The notes beneath the pieces were generated by a model, which did no database searches, had not been told where the DNA came from, and saw nothing but the letters and a program-made list of their open reading frames with translations. Made by a program: the position numbers and the translations under genes. From NCBI GenBank assembly GCA_023249225.1, contig JAHFDA010000010.1, forward strand, positions 1-59,779: a DNA stretch of 59,779 bases. Reading direction: 5' to 3'. This document shows, piece after piece, positions 25,021 to 33,924 of this stretch; the stretch's first letter is position 1, and each line of letters begins with the position of its first letter. The stretch comes from a bacterium (lineage in GTDB: Bacteria; Margulisbacteria; Marinamargulisbacteria; JAHFDA01).

Positions 25021-25874
25021 GACCAGATCATGCAGGCCATACCGGCCAGCATCACCAGGGCACCCAGCAATCTTTCTTTAAAGCCTTTTTCTTTAAAAAC
25101 CACAAAGCCAAGTACGGCGCTCATCAAGGTACTGGTGCGTTTGATAGAAATCACATAAGGCACCAGGGCCATTTGCAGTGCCGTCATTTGTGACAGCAAG
25201 GATAAAGCGTTCATCAGGCCAATGGGCAACAGCGCCCGCAGAGTTTTGCCATGTTTGAGCGTTTTGAGTTTGGGCAGCACCAGGGGAAGAAAACCCACGC
25301 TTAATGCGCTGTTGAGTCCAATGATCCACGCCAGGGGCGAGGAGGCTTGGATACCCGTCTTGTCTAAATTGGCCGTGATGCCCCATAGCAGGGCCACCCC
25401 CAGCATGTAACGCGGTCCGGTTTCTTGAAACATGGCAAGGAATGGTGCCAGAAAACCCTGATTTTTTTTTTGGAAATTCAAAATATATGAACCCGCCACA
25501 ATCAGCAGTACGCCCCCCAGCCCGAGCAGCGACGGATATTCACCCAAAATCAGCGGCGATGTGACCAGCAGAAAGAGCGGGCTTATGGCCAAAAGCGGTA
25601 CGGTGTTCGAAAGGTCTCCGTACTTAAGGGCCTTGATGTACCAAAGGTAGGCAATTAAATTGAGGACGCCACTGATGCCGAGTGACCACCAATAGGCGGT
25701 TTGCAGTGTTGGCCAATCTTGGAATACCAAAAACACCAGCAGAAACGGCAGCGAGAATGCGCTCCATGACCAGGCCACCAAGGCCTCGTCAAAATGCTTG
25801 ACGCTGTGCTTGCTAAAAGCATCTTTAACAGCCTCAAGACCCGCCGTGGTGAGTGCCAGCCAGAACCAAGTCAT
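25017..25874 (-). CDS. EamA/DMT-superfamily transporter
   Basis: This 285-residue protein has about ten membrane helices arranged as two EamA repeats (first repeat 1-130, second 150-285; GDLSNTVPLLAISPLFLLVT and the pattern ISIKRTSTLMSAVLGFVVFK). Drug/metabolite transporters of this type export amino acids or small metabolites; the substrate cannot be read from sequence. It converges on the secreted-protein gene with a four-base overlap and faces away from the radical SAM gene. TATATT lies 8 nt upstream of the start on the minus strand. Confidence 0.85.
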   Translation of the reverse strand: MTWFWLALTTAGLEAVKDAFSKHSVKHFDEALVAWSWSAFSLPFLLVFLVFQDWPTLQTAYWWSLGISGVLNLIAYLWYIKALKYGDLSNTVPLLAISPLFLLVTSPLILGEYPSLLGLGGVLLIVAGSYILNFQKKNQGFLAPFLAMFQETGPRYMLGVALLWGITANLDKTGIQASSPLAWIIGLNSALSVGFLPLVLPKLKTLKHGKTLRALLPIGLMNALSLLSQMTALQMALVPYVISIKRTSTLMSAVLGFVVFKEKGFKERLLGALVMLAGMACMIWS

Positions 25875-25895
25875 ATCCCATCAATATACGGCTCA

Positions 25896-25923
25896 CGTCA
25901 TTCTCGCGAAAGCAGGAATCCAG
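25896..25923. repeat. Degenerate REP-like palindrome
   Basis: CGTCATTCTCGCGAAAGCAG followed by GAATCCAG matches the widespread dispersed element whose canonical form pairs ATTCCCGC with GCGGGAAT. Here two base changes weaken the stem. It lies between divergent genes. Only this copy was noticed in the window. Confidence 0.55.
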
Positions 25924-25969
25924 CTTGCTATATTCGTATTTTTTTCGCATATTTTGCTATGCTGGTGCT

Positions 25970-27040
25970 ATGTTGCGTTATCTTGAACCCATCAAAGGCC
26001 GTGGGGCACCCGACAATGCCAATAACCGTTTCGAAGTACTAGGCTATCATCTCGATACAGACATCACCGACGTGTCGGTGCTTGAAAACCCAGACCGTCC
26101 CAAGACCCAATTTTTTAAAGACTCTTCCAAGACCATCATCAATAAAAATGACAGCCCCGATATAGGCTTTAGCTACAGTGTCAATCCTTACCGTGGCTGC
26201 GAGCACGGCTGCATTTATTGTTTTGCGCGTCCCACGCATGAGTATCTTGGTTTTTCGCCAGGCATTGATTTTGAAACTAAAATAATGGTCAAAGAGAATG
26301 CGCCCCAATTGCTGCGCAAGGAACTTTCTAAAAAATCATGGCAGGCCGACCCGATTGCCTTTGGCATCAACGTCGATGCCTTTCAGCTGGTGGAGCGCAA
26401 GCTGGAGCTCTCGCGCCGCTGTCTGGAGGTTTTTGCCGAATTTCGGCAACCGGTTACTTGCATCACCAAAAACTTCTTAATCACACGTGACATTGATTAT
26501 TTAAGTATGCTGGCTCGGGATCAGGCCGTACTGGTGCTGGTGTCGATCACATCACTCGATCAATCCCTGCAATCCAAAATGGAACCGCGCACGTCTATTC
26601 CGCAAAAGCGTTTGGAAGCCATCCGCACGCTGACCGACGCAGGCATTCCCGTTGGTGTCATGGTGGCGCCCGTTATTCCGGGCCTTACCGACCATGAGAT
26701 TTTGCCCATCATGGACGCCGCCAAAAAAGCCGGGGCGGTGACAGCCGGTCACACGCTTGTGCGTTTGCCTTTTGCAGTCAAAGATCTTTTTGAAAACTGG
26801 CTCACGGCCCATTTTCCGGAACGTAAAGACAAAGTGCTGGCGCGCATCCGCGATGTGCGTGGCGGCAAACTCAACGACCCCAACTTCGGCTCGCGCATGC
26901 GCGGACAGGGCATCTTTGCCGAGCAGATTCATGCCACCTTTAAGATTGGCCGGCAAAAGCTGGGTTTTGGGCACTTTGCGGGGCTTTCAAGCGCGGCCTT
27001 TCGGTCGCCGCGCGGGAAGCAGATGGGGTTGTTTGCTTAA
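25970..27040 (+). CDS. PA0069/SPL-like radical SAM protein
   Basis: This 356-residue protein has the radical-SAM cluster motif GCEHGCIYCFARP (C77, C81, C84) and the layout of the PA0069/Rv2578c family (MLRYLEPIKGRGAPDNANNR at the start, LTDHEILPIMDAA, FGLF-type end GKQMGLFA). These proteins resemble spore photoproduct lyase but their substrate is unknown. The ATG at 25970 is chosen: the family starts here and TATGCT ends six nt upstream. A longer frame from 25853 would run through the REP-like repeat. Confidence 0.92.
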   Translation: MLRYLEPIKGRGAPDNANNRFEVLGYHLDTDITDVSVLENPDRPKTQFFKDSSKTIINKNDSPDIGFSYSVNPYRGCEHGCIYCFARPTHEYLGFSPGIDFETKIMVKENAPQLLRKELSKKSWQADPIAFGINVDAFQLVERKLELSRRCLEVFAEFRQPVTCITKNFLITRDIDYLSMLARDQAVLVLVSITSLDQSLQSKMEPRTSIPQKRLEAIRTLTDAGIPVGVMVAPVIPGLTDHEILPIMDAAKKAGAVTAGHTLVRLPFAVKDLFENWLTAHFPERKDKVLARIRDVRGGKLNDPNFGSRMRGQGIFAEQIHATFKIGRQKLGFGHFAGLSSAAFRSPRGKQMGLFA

Positions 27041-27119
27041 AATCCTGATTTTTCGCGACAAGGTATTTATGAGAGGGCTTCTAAAGTTTGGGGCAGGCTC
27101 AATCGTGCTGGTTAATGGA

Positions 27120-27677
27120 TTACCCCCCGGCATTGGGATCGTGTACGGTGCAGGTTCTTGACGTTGAATAGGTTGTTGGAGAGAGTTTGCCTAATGTTTT
27201 TGTAATGGTGTAGTTGGTGTACGAGTAAAAGGTTTGCGTGTGTGTGTCACTTCCGTTTTTGTATAAGACCCTGATGGTTACGTTCTCGATCAGGTTGCTG
27301 CCTGTGGAGCCAAACTTGGTGGCATTCATACTATAAGTTAATTTACCAGAAGATGCGCTCATGGTTCCGGAGAGGGTTTGAGTTTCAGACTTGGCGCCGC
27401 TAAGGTATCTGATGGTAATGGTGGCGCTATCAAAGGTATAAGTTTTCGAGCAATGGGTGGCAGAGTCGTCAGAAATGTAAGTTGAACTTGAATCGAGGTC
27501 ATTGACGACAAACTTAAGCTGGCTACCGACCCTGCCTTCGACCGTTGGGTCACTGAATCCGTAATCGTAATAGGTGCCATCGCCACTATCAACACACTCT
27601 TCATACTCGGTAATATCGGCATAAACGGATGTGCTTAAAAAAGCGGCCAGTAATAAGGCCATCATGGGTAACTTCAT
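27120..27677 (-). CDS. Secreted beta-rich protein of unknown function
   Basis: This 185-residue protein has a signal peptide (MKLPMMALLLAAFLSTSVYA, cleavage after A20). The mature part is rich in Ser, Thr, Tyr and Asp with alternating beta-strand patterns (TITIRYLSGAKSETQTLSG) and four cysteines (EECVDSG, THCSKTY, SRTCTVHDP), which could form disulfides after export. Composition resembles surface or periplasmic beta-sandwich proteins. No family is recognised. Its 3' end lies opposite the end of the radical SAM gene. Confidence 0.65.
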   Translation of the reverse strand: MKLPMMALLLAAFLSTSVYADITEYEECVDSGDGTYYDYGFSDPTVEGRVGSQLKFVVNDLDSSSTYISDDSATHCSKTYTFDSATITIRYLSGAKSETQTLSGTMSASSGKLTYSMNATKFGSTGSNLIENVTIRVLYKNGSDTHTQTFYSYTNYTITKTLGKLSPTTYSTSRTCTVHDPNAGG

Positions 27678-27782
27678 GATTTATTTTTTCCCAGAAATCC
27701 AGGTTTTTAAACTTGGCAACAGAAACATTCATTATGTCTAGATTATTTGATACATATAAATTTAAAAAGATCGATACAGAGT

Positions 27783-28940
27783 ATGTGGCACAGACAGCTC
27801 ACAACACCCAGTGCAGGCACACTCGATTTTCACACATCCCTGGCCGATCATTATCTGGCCACAAGCCCGGTGCCGGGTTGGGGTTTACGGCAAGCATTGG
27901 TCGATCAGGTGTGGGCGGCATGGGAAGATGGCCGTCCGGTTTTAGTCACGGGCTTACCCAAAATTGGAAAGACCACTCTGGGTCTTGATGTGCTGGCGTC
28001 CTGTGAGGGTTCCAAAGTTTATATAAACGCTTCGGACTTTGATGCGTCTGCCCAATCAGCGTCGCTTTTCCGTCGCCAGTTTGGATTGCCCGAAATTCTA
28101 GAGACCTATCTGGGAGGGTTGCGTTTTAGGCGCCGACTTTCGCAAGCGGAACTGGATGTTGAACGGGCCGTATGGTTGCAGGCCGCGCAAGCCGAAAATG
28201 CTCCCACCGCCTTTGCCTTGTGGCAGAACTGGTTGCAGAAAAGTGACCAGTCTGCTGTGGCGGTCATCGACAATGTGGGTTTTCGAGAGTTCCATGGTGC
28301 CATAAGTCCCGTGGATTACTTTCAGTATATTTCGACGCTTCCGTTTTATCATCGCATCCGCTTTTTAATGGTGCTGGACGGATGCAGCCTGCCATTTATG
28401 GAAAAGCTAGGATTGATGCGCCAATTTGACGGTTACGTGCGTGTGCATGTGCCGCCCCTGACACAGGCAGAGGCATACAGCTTGATTCGGTATCCGTTGA
28501 CCGCTGCGGGCATTTCGTTTTCGGATGAAGATTGTCAGACCTTTTGGGCTTTTGCTGGCAGCCACCCCCAGGTTCTGCAGATTTTATGTCAGACTTTTTT
28601 TACACAACAGGGTTTTGTGGGCAAAAAAATTGAACCGCTCGCCATGACCCGGTTTTTTGCCGAGATGCTTGCGCCGTCGAATGAAAGTAGTGAGAAAACG
28701 CTGAACAAGGCCATGAACGCCTATGTGGATGCGCTGGTTTTTGGCTTGCCATCTGAACTCAAAGATTGGCTGGTGCGGCATGTGTTGGATGATGGCATGC
28801 TCACGGATCTGCCTCCCGAAGCAGGCTGGTTGGATACGTTGATGGGCCACGGATTTGTCATACAGAAGCAAGACGGCACTTACCGTTTGCAAGGCATACT
28901 GCTGCTTAAGGCCTTACGCAGTTTGCAGCGGGTGATATAG
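27783..28940 (+). CDS. P-loop ATPase, STAND-like
   Basis: This protein of about 385 residues has Walker A TGLPKIGKTT (56-65), a Walker B-like AVAVIDNVGF, sensor-like MVLDGCSLPF, and a C-terminal winged-helix-type region (GHGFVIQKQDGTYRLQ). The middle resembles other accessory AAA ATPases of this window but the Walker A has an unusual LPKI. ATG 27783 is chosen; TTG 27747 would add 12 residues. It converges on the DUF4143 ATPase with a 2-bp gap, so the two may have moved together or landed separately. Confidence 0.75.
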   Translation: MWHRQLTTPSAGTLDFHTSLADHYLATSPVPGWGLRQALVDQVWAAWEDGRPVLVTGLPKIGKTTLGLDVLASCEGSKVYINASDFDASAQSASLFRRQFGLPEILETYLGGLRFRRRLSQAELDVERAVWLQAAQAENAPTAFALWQNWLQKSDQSAVAVIDNVGFREFHGAISPVDYFQYISTLPFYHRIRFLMVLDGCSLPFMEKLGLMRQFDGYVRVHVPPLTQAEAYSLIRYPLTAAGISFSDEDCQTFWAFAGSHPQVLQILCQTFFTQQGFVGKKIEPLAMTRFFAEMLAPSNESSEKTLNKAMNAYVDALVFGLPSELKDWLVRHVLDDGMLTDLPPEAGWLDTLMGHGFVIQKQDGTYRLQGILLLKALRSLQRVI

Positions 28941-28942
28941 GC

Positions 28943-30232
28943 TCACTCTAACAACCACTTCCAAACTGGGAGAATATGGATCCTGACGGAATGGCCTGAT
29001 TTGAGTTTTGCGCTTTCCTCGCCTTGTTCATCGTGGGTCAGAATCCATCCTTCTTTTAAGCGGTAGCACTCCAGGGCCTCCAACAGGCCGCTCAATTCAC
29101 GGTTACGGGTTTCGGCCTGATCCATGTTCTGGGTTACCTGAATGGCCATGCGGATATGCAGGCCATCCTGGATGACAAAGTCGCATTCGCGCGCGCCTTG
29201 ATGGTAAAAGATTTGTTTGCCCCGGCGTTTAAGTTCGAGCAGCACCACATTTTCGAGCATGCGGCCCGGTTCATCTGTAAAACGAAAGCCAATCGTTTGG
29301 GCCAAAGCCAGGTCGATCATATAGGCCTTTTTGGGCGCCAGTATTTGCCGTTTGACTGATTGATCATATTTATTGATGGTAAACGCCAAGTAGGTGCTTT
29401 CAATATAGTCAAAGTAGTCTTTGACCGTGCTGGCGCTGCCCAGGCCCAGGTGCTGCTTCATTTTTGAAAAACTGATTTCTTTACCTATGTTACTGGCAAT
29501 ATAATGCACCAGGCTTTTCATGACCCGTTCGTTGGTTAATTTGTGCCGCGTCATGATGTCGCGATACAAGATAGACTCGTACAACGATTTTAAATATTCG
29601 GGCTGCTTGTTTTTAAGGTATTCCGGAAACCCGCCTTCGTTCAAGTGGTGCCTGAACAGATTCATCAACTTTCCTTTTAGCGTCGTGGTCGGATTGAGCG
29701 CTTTTTCGGGGGATATGCCGTGGGCGTCCACCAGCTCTTTAAATGAAATCGGAAAAAGTTCCACCGGCACATAACGGCCAGTCAGATGGGTCCCCAATTC
29801 GCGGCTAAGCAGATTGGCATTGGATCCGGTGATAAAAACCTGGTCTCCCTGATCTTTCAGGCGTCGGACAAAGCGTTCCCAGCCGGGGACATTTTGGATT
29901 TCGTCAAAATAAAAACATTTTTGTTCCCCAAACTCTTCCACCAAAAGCTCGTACAGCATTTGAAAATGCTCCACGCCAAAGCCGATCAGGCGGTCATCGT
30001 CAAAATTGACGTAATAGTCCTGATGCCGGGCTTTTTTTCGCACAGCGTTTAATAAAGTCGATTTGCCGCAACGCCGCACACCCGACACCACCACCACCTG
30101 GCCGCTCTTCCCGAGCGACTGAACCTTGCCCAGGGCTTGTCTGGGAATCTCCATGGATTGCTGGTCGGCAGATTTTCTTTGATCTCGAATGACTGGCAAC
30201 AGCTGGTTTTTATTCATGACCAATACATCCAT
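28943..30232 (-). CDS. AAA_14 / DUF4143 ATPase
   Basis: This 429-residue protein has Walker A SGVRRCGKSTL (50-60), Walker B CFYFDEIQ (106-113), sensor FITGSNANLLSRELGTHLTG, a winged-helix part (FSKMKQHLGLGSASTVKDYF) and a DUF4143 C-terminus with the nuclease-like ECDFVIQDG and MAIQVTQNM. It is a typical member of the accessory ATPase family also at 8864. Start ATG 30232; ATG 30217 is an alternative. A 7-bp inverted repeat sits on the start codon, a likely autoregulatory site. Confidence 0.9.
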   Translation of the reverse strand: MDVLVMNKNQLLPVIRDQRKSADQQSMEIPRQALGKVQSLGKSGQVVVVSGVRRCGKSTLLNAVRKKARHQDYYVNFDDDRLIGFGVEHFQMLYELLVEEFGEQKCFYFDEIQNVPGWERFVRRLKDQGDQVFITGSNANLLSRELGTHLTGRYVPVELFPISFKELVDAHGISPEKALNPTTTLKGKLMNLFRHHLNEGGFPEYLKNKQPEYLKSLYESILYRDIMTRHKLTNERVMKSLVHYIASNIGKEISFSKMKQHLGLGSASTVKDYFDYIESTYLAFTINKYDQSVKRQILAPKKAYMIDLALAQTIGFRFTDEPGRMLENVVLLELKRRGKQIFYHQGARECDFVIQDGLHIRMAIQVTQNMDQAETRNRELSGLLEALECYRLKEGWILTHDEQGEESAKLKSGHSVRIHILPVWKWLLE

Positions 30233-30243
30233 TCATAATGGAT
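30227..30243. promoter_or_regulatory. Inverted repeat over the start of the DUF4143 ATPase
   Basis: ATCCATT (30227-30233) / AATGGAT (30237-30243) with a 3-bp spacer covers the start codon of the minus-strand gene and ends next to a TAATAT -10-like box. It could be an operator or an mRNA hairpin that hides the start. Confidence 0.5.
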
Positions 30244-30372
30244 ATTATTACACATAAACCTCCATTCTAAACAGATAGAATTTTAGACCGCTTGAATTTG
30301 GCCCGGATGAAACCAGGGCATAGAATCTAAATCTACCAATCTATTTAAATTTAGAAACCTCGATATTAATTC

Positions 30373-33351
30373 GTGCCCATTTTTTACAAACGCATTGCTG
30401 CTGCTTTTGAAACCAGTGATCGCCGGTTTTTAAATTTCGCCAGGGTCACCGATCCGTCAGAGTTTGCTCGTGTTAAAGCATCTTTGGACGAGTTGTTGGA
30501 TTCCGGCGCGGCACTGATTCACGACCTGGCCGAAATTCATCCGCAGCGCAGCGCTGTCCGGCATGGCCTGAACGCCGTTGTTCAAACGTATCGTCATCTC
30601 GTTTTTTCAACTGGCCAACGTGAAATCGGACGGTTTTTAAGAGAGGCTCAAAATTTGGTGCCAATCGAAAGTTTTTACGCCAAGCAAGGGCATGCTTTAC
30701 AGGTCTATCCGCGTTTTTTGAATTTGGTCGCCAATGTGGAAACTCTGCTGGCGTGGAATCAACTGTTCCAAAGCAGCATCGAGAGTGGGCAAGTCGATCT
30801 GGCACAGCTCGAACACGTGTTGTCGCACTGGAACACCTTTGCGGATGCTTTCGAGTTTTACATGGCCCAGGCACTTGGAAAAAAATCCGGTCGCATTCTT
30901 GACTTAACGTTAAAAGAAGAGTGGGTGCCTTTGCACGAGCGCATCACACAAGACCTGGCGCACACGCTGCTACCCATGCTCGCCCGGCAACTGCATTGTC
31001 CGCAACTTGCGGAGGAGACAGATTATCACCACTTGCTTTTGGCCATACGCCTCAAGCATTTTGGTTTTGCGCCTCTGCGTTACGGCGAGCTTGATCCGCA
31101 GTACGTGCGCGCGCGACTCGAAGTCCGTCCGACCTATGTAAACGAGTTTCCCAGCGAGGATGACCTTTCGCAAATGGAGGCCCTGTATCAGTCCGGTGTT
31201 TGGCCCATGATTATTTGTGAGGACGATTGCTGCGACGAGCGTTACTGCGATGGTCGCCTGCGGGTGTACGTTAAACAAGCCATTGTGCGCGGTCCGGACG
31301 GCTGGTACATGCACAGGTTCAAGGAACCGGTGCTGGTGCATTATGGCGAATGGGGCTACGCCGACATGCCTGGCCCTAGCAGCGATTTTCACGATCAAAT
31401 TTCTGACAGTAAAGATTTGGCGCAGCGCTTATTGCAGGCGCAAGGCGTGCGGGTGCCTGAAACCGTGTGGCTTCCGGGCAGGGATCATGAAAGCGGAAAT
31501 CGTTTTACCAACGCTTTGCACGCGGCCAATCCCCTCGAAACCTGGACCGGTGGTCATCCCGGCCTTTTGCTAAAAAAACTCAAAGCCCGCGGCTGGGATC
31601 AAGTGGTGCTTAAACCCGACAACAGCAACGGGGGCGTGGGTGTGCGCATCGGGTCGCTGCATGATTCCGAGTTTGCTGCATGGATCGCGGACTATGTTGG
31701 CGCACTTTTAAAAACGGGGCAGGGCTTTTTAATTCAGCAACGCATCGAGCCGCCGTATTTATCCATCTCCGGTGCGCTGCACGATTGGAATCTGCGCGTG
31801 TTCATTACGCGCACGGTGGCAGGCGACCCCCTGGTGGCTCCTGCGGTGGTGCGCCATCGCCGGTCGGGCGAGCCGGTCAACATTTCCATCGACGCCCAGG
31901 TGCTGACGATGCCGGGCCTGCGCAAATGTCTTGGCCTCGACGCCGCCGATTTTGAAACCTTGCAACAGGCCATTGATTCTGTGGCGCTGGCCACCTATCG
32001 CGCTGTCGCCGCAGCCGTTGCACCGTATACCCCGCAGCCGCTCGACTGGTGTGGCATCGACATTATCGTCCGGCGCGAAGCGGGGCGTTGGCTTCCGTAT
32101 GTCATTGAAGTCAACGGCGACGGGGCTGGGGCCATGTGGGATCTGGGCAACGCCGCCGGCGATCTTACGCTGGCCTGTCGTGATTGGGCGCAAGGGGTGA
32201 TGGTGCGGGCGCAGGCTTATAAGCAAAAAGTTGCCGGCGAAGACGCGCAGCTTGGAGTCAAACGCTGGAAAAATTCCGGCATGCGGCAAGATGAAAAATA
32301 CTGGCTGCGCAAGCTTGAACAAAACCCGGATGACAAAAGTGCTCTGTGGGAGCTGGTAGAGATGTATGTCCGCCAAAACCGCTTTAAAAAGGCCCAGCCC
32401 ATGGGTGAGCGTTTGGTGGCGCTGGTGCCCCGGCACGCCGACTACTGGGATTATTTGGGTGTGGCCCTGGCCAATCAGAAAAAATGGGCCGAAGCTTTAC
32501 CGTGTTTTGAAAAAGCCTGGGCCTTGGGTCTGCGGACGTCACGCCTGTCAATCAATCTGGCCAGAGCTTGTCGGGAGCTTGGTCAACAAGTCCCGGCGCA
32601 GCGTTATTACCGGTACGCGGTGCGACAGGACCCCCAAAGTTTTGCCATCGGGGCCGAGGTCTGCGGCTTTATGTTGGAGCAGCGTCAGTGGCCGCAGGCC
32701 CGGCGGCAGATGAAAGTTTTGCTGGGTGACATGCCAGCCAACGATCCCGGGATCTGCACTTGGATCGATGATGAGTGGGCTCTGGGCATGGAGCTGGCCG
32801 ATAAAATATTTTCCTCCGGCCAGTCAGATGTTCCGCTGTATGCGGAATTTTTGACGCAGTTTGAGCTTTGGGCACTACGGGAGAAAGAACCAGAGATGCT
32901 TGCTTGGTTGCTCAACCACTATCTGGATCACAATGATCCTGTGCGGGCCATACGGGCGCTTGCAAATATGCTCGAGCTGGATGACAAAAATCCCGAAGCA
33001 GAGTTGATGCTGGCCAAACTTTATTACGAACAAGGTTGGGACATAGAAGCTCAAGAGTTGGCACAGGGAGTTCTGGAGCAGGATCCGGATGCGATTGGGG
33101 GGTATGAAATCCTGATCCTGGCTCTGCTGGCGCAGGAACGCTTCGAGGAAGCTTTTCAGGGGTTTTTGCGCTTAAGGCGGGCCAGACCCTTGAATCCTGA
33201 AGATGCCGGCATAATTCCGCTTTTGACGGAACTATCCGGGCAATTGATGGTTGCAGGCTGTATAAACAATGCGGTCGAGGTGGTGAGTGAAATTTTGCGG
33301 CTCAAGCCCGAGCTGGTGGGCAGCTTCAGGGACGTGCTTGCAGACCATTGA
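30373..33351 (+). CDS. ATP-grasp-like / TPR fusion protein
   Basis: This 992-residue protein (GTG start) has three parts. Residues 1-300 are mostly helical and unrecognised. Residues about 380-620 look like an ATP-grasp ligase core: VVLKPDNSNGGVGVR with K414 and a glycine loop (419-424), QQRIEPPYLSISG, DWCGIDIIV, and VIEVNGDGAGAMWD with E579 and N581 as likely metal ligands. Residues 630-990 are tandem TPR-like repeats (WDYLGVALANQKKWAEALPC and EAELMLAKLYYEQGWDIEAQ). Such a ligase with a scaffold could modify a peptide or protein; the substrate is unknown. No biosynthetic partner lies next to it. Confidence 0.7.
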   Translation: MPIFYKRIAAAFETSDRRFLNFARVTDPSEFARVKASLDELLDSGAALIHDLAEIHPQRSAVRHGLNAVVQTYRHLVFSTGQREIGRFLREAQNLVPIESFYAKQGHALQVYPRFLNLVANVETLLAWNQLFQSSIESGQVDLAQLEHVLSHWNTFADAFEFYMAQALGKKSGRILDLTLKEEWVPLHERITQDLAHTLLPMLARQLHCPQLAEETDYHHLLLAIRLKHFGFAPLRYGELDPQYVRARLEVRPTYVNEFPSEDDLSQMEALYQSGVWPMIICEDDCCDERYCDGRLRVYVKQAIVRGPDGWYMHRFKEPVLVHYGEWGYADMPGPSSDFHDQISDSKDLAQRLLQAQGVRVPETVWLPGRDHESGNRFTNALHAANPLETWTGGHPGLLLKKLKARGWDQVVLKPDNSNGGVGVRIGSLHDSEFAAWIADYVGALLKTGQGFLIQQRIEPPYLSISGALHDWNLRVFITRTVAGDPLVAPAVVRHRRSGEPVNISIDAQVLTMPGLRKCLGLDAADFETLQQAIDSVALATYRAVAAAVAPYTPQPLDWCGIDIIVRREAGRWLPYVIEVNGDGAGAMWDLGNAAGDLTLACRDWAQGVMVRAQAYKQKVAGEDAQLGVKRWKNSGMRQDEKYWLRKLEQNPDDKSALWELVEMYVRQNRFKKAQPMGERLVALVPRHADYWDYLGVALANQKKWAEALPCFEKAWALGLRTSRLSINLARACRELGQQVPAQRYYRYAVRQDPQSFAIGAEVCGFMLEQRQWPQARRQMKVLLGDMPANDPGICTWIDDEWALGMELADKIFSSGQSDVPLYAEFLTQFELWALREKEPEMLAWLLNHYLDHNDPVRAIRALANMLELDDKNPEAELMLAKLYYEQGWDIEAQELAQGVLEQDPDAIGGYEILILALLAQERFEEAFQGFLRLRRARPLNPEDAGIIPLLTELSGQLMVAGCINNAVEVVSEILRLKPELVGSFRDVLADH

Positions 33352-33382
33352 TTCCGGTCGGTGCGGAGAGGCATCTTAAAAA

Positions 33383-33407
33383 CGTACGTTATAATGTACG
33401 CAGGAGG
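33383..33407 (+). promoter_or_regulatory. Operator, -10 box and Shine-Dalgarno of the YefM-type pair
   Basis: CGTAC (33383-33387) / GTACG (33396-33400) flank a perfect TATAAT (33390-33395). AGGAGG follows at 33402-33407, four nt before the ATG at 33412, which fixes that start over the longer frame from 33361. Confidence 0.65.
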
Positions 33408-33411
33408 ATTT

Positions 33412-33666
33412 ATGCAAACTGTGCCAGTGACCGCTGCAAGACAAAACTTATTCAATTTGATTCATCAGGCGATTCAAAGGCATATGCCGTTTCGGATTAC
33501 CACCAAGGCGGGTGGAGCGGTGGTATTGCCCGAGGGCGAGTACGAAAATTTACTGGAAACACTGTATCTTTTGGCGCAACCGGGCTTTAAAAAAAGCATC
33601 CAAAAAGCCAAAAAAGAAATCAAACAGGGCCACTTGTATTCCATGGAAGCTGTTTTTGGAAAATGA
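33412..33666 (+). CDS. Phd/YefM-type antitoxin
   Basis: This 84-residue protein has the Phd/YefM start (MQTVPVTAARQNLFNLIHQA) followed by ITTKAGGAVVLPEGEYENLLETLYLL and a charged C-terminal tail that would wrap the toxin. It should bind the palindrome over its own -10 box and neutralise the RelE/YoeB-like toxin encoded next, with which it has a four-base ATGA overlap. Start chosen at the AGGAGG-preceded ATG. Confidence 0.85.
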   Translation: MQTVPVTAARQNLFNLIHQAIQRHMPFRITTKAGGAVVLPEGEYENLLETLYLLAQPGFKKSIQKAKKEIKQGHLYSMEAVFGK

Positions 33667-33920
33667 AGCGGTATGAGATCGTTTTTACCAAACAGGCCAA
33701 AAAAGATGTTGACCTGCTTATGCCCAAGCTTAAACAAAAACTCAAATCCATCCTTGAAAACGTGATCGCGGTAGATCCGTATGCCGGTAAAAAGCTGGTG
33801 GGGGAGTTGGCTGGATACTATAGTTACCGGTTAAGCTATCAGGATCGTATTGTGTATCAAATTGAGGCACACAAGATTCGGGTGATTATTTTAAGGGTGC
33901 GGACGCATTATGGAGACTAG
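33663..33920 (+). CDS. RelE/YoeB-type mRNA interferase toxin
   Basis: This 85-residue protein has the RelE/ParE fold pattern KRYEIVFTKQAKKDVDLLMP, then KLVGELAGYYSYRLSYQDRI, then VYQIEAHKIRVIILRVRTHYGD. The C-terminal Arg, His and Tyr (RTHYGD) resemble the catalytic end of YoeB/RelE ribosome-dependent RNases. It is coupled to the antitoxin by ATGA overlap. The SAM hydrolase gene starts just at its end, so that gene may be driven in part from this promoter. Confidence 0.85.
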   Translation: MKRYEIVFTKQAKKDVDLLMPKLKQKLKSILENVIAVDPYAGKKLVGELAGYYSYRLSYQDRIVYQIEAHKIRVIILRVRTHYGD

Positions 33921-33924
33921 ACCC

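Noticed and set aside
27041-27119. Small ORF after the radical SAM gene
   Set aside because: Too short, unsupported, and partly opposite the secreted-protein gene end.
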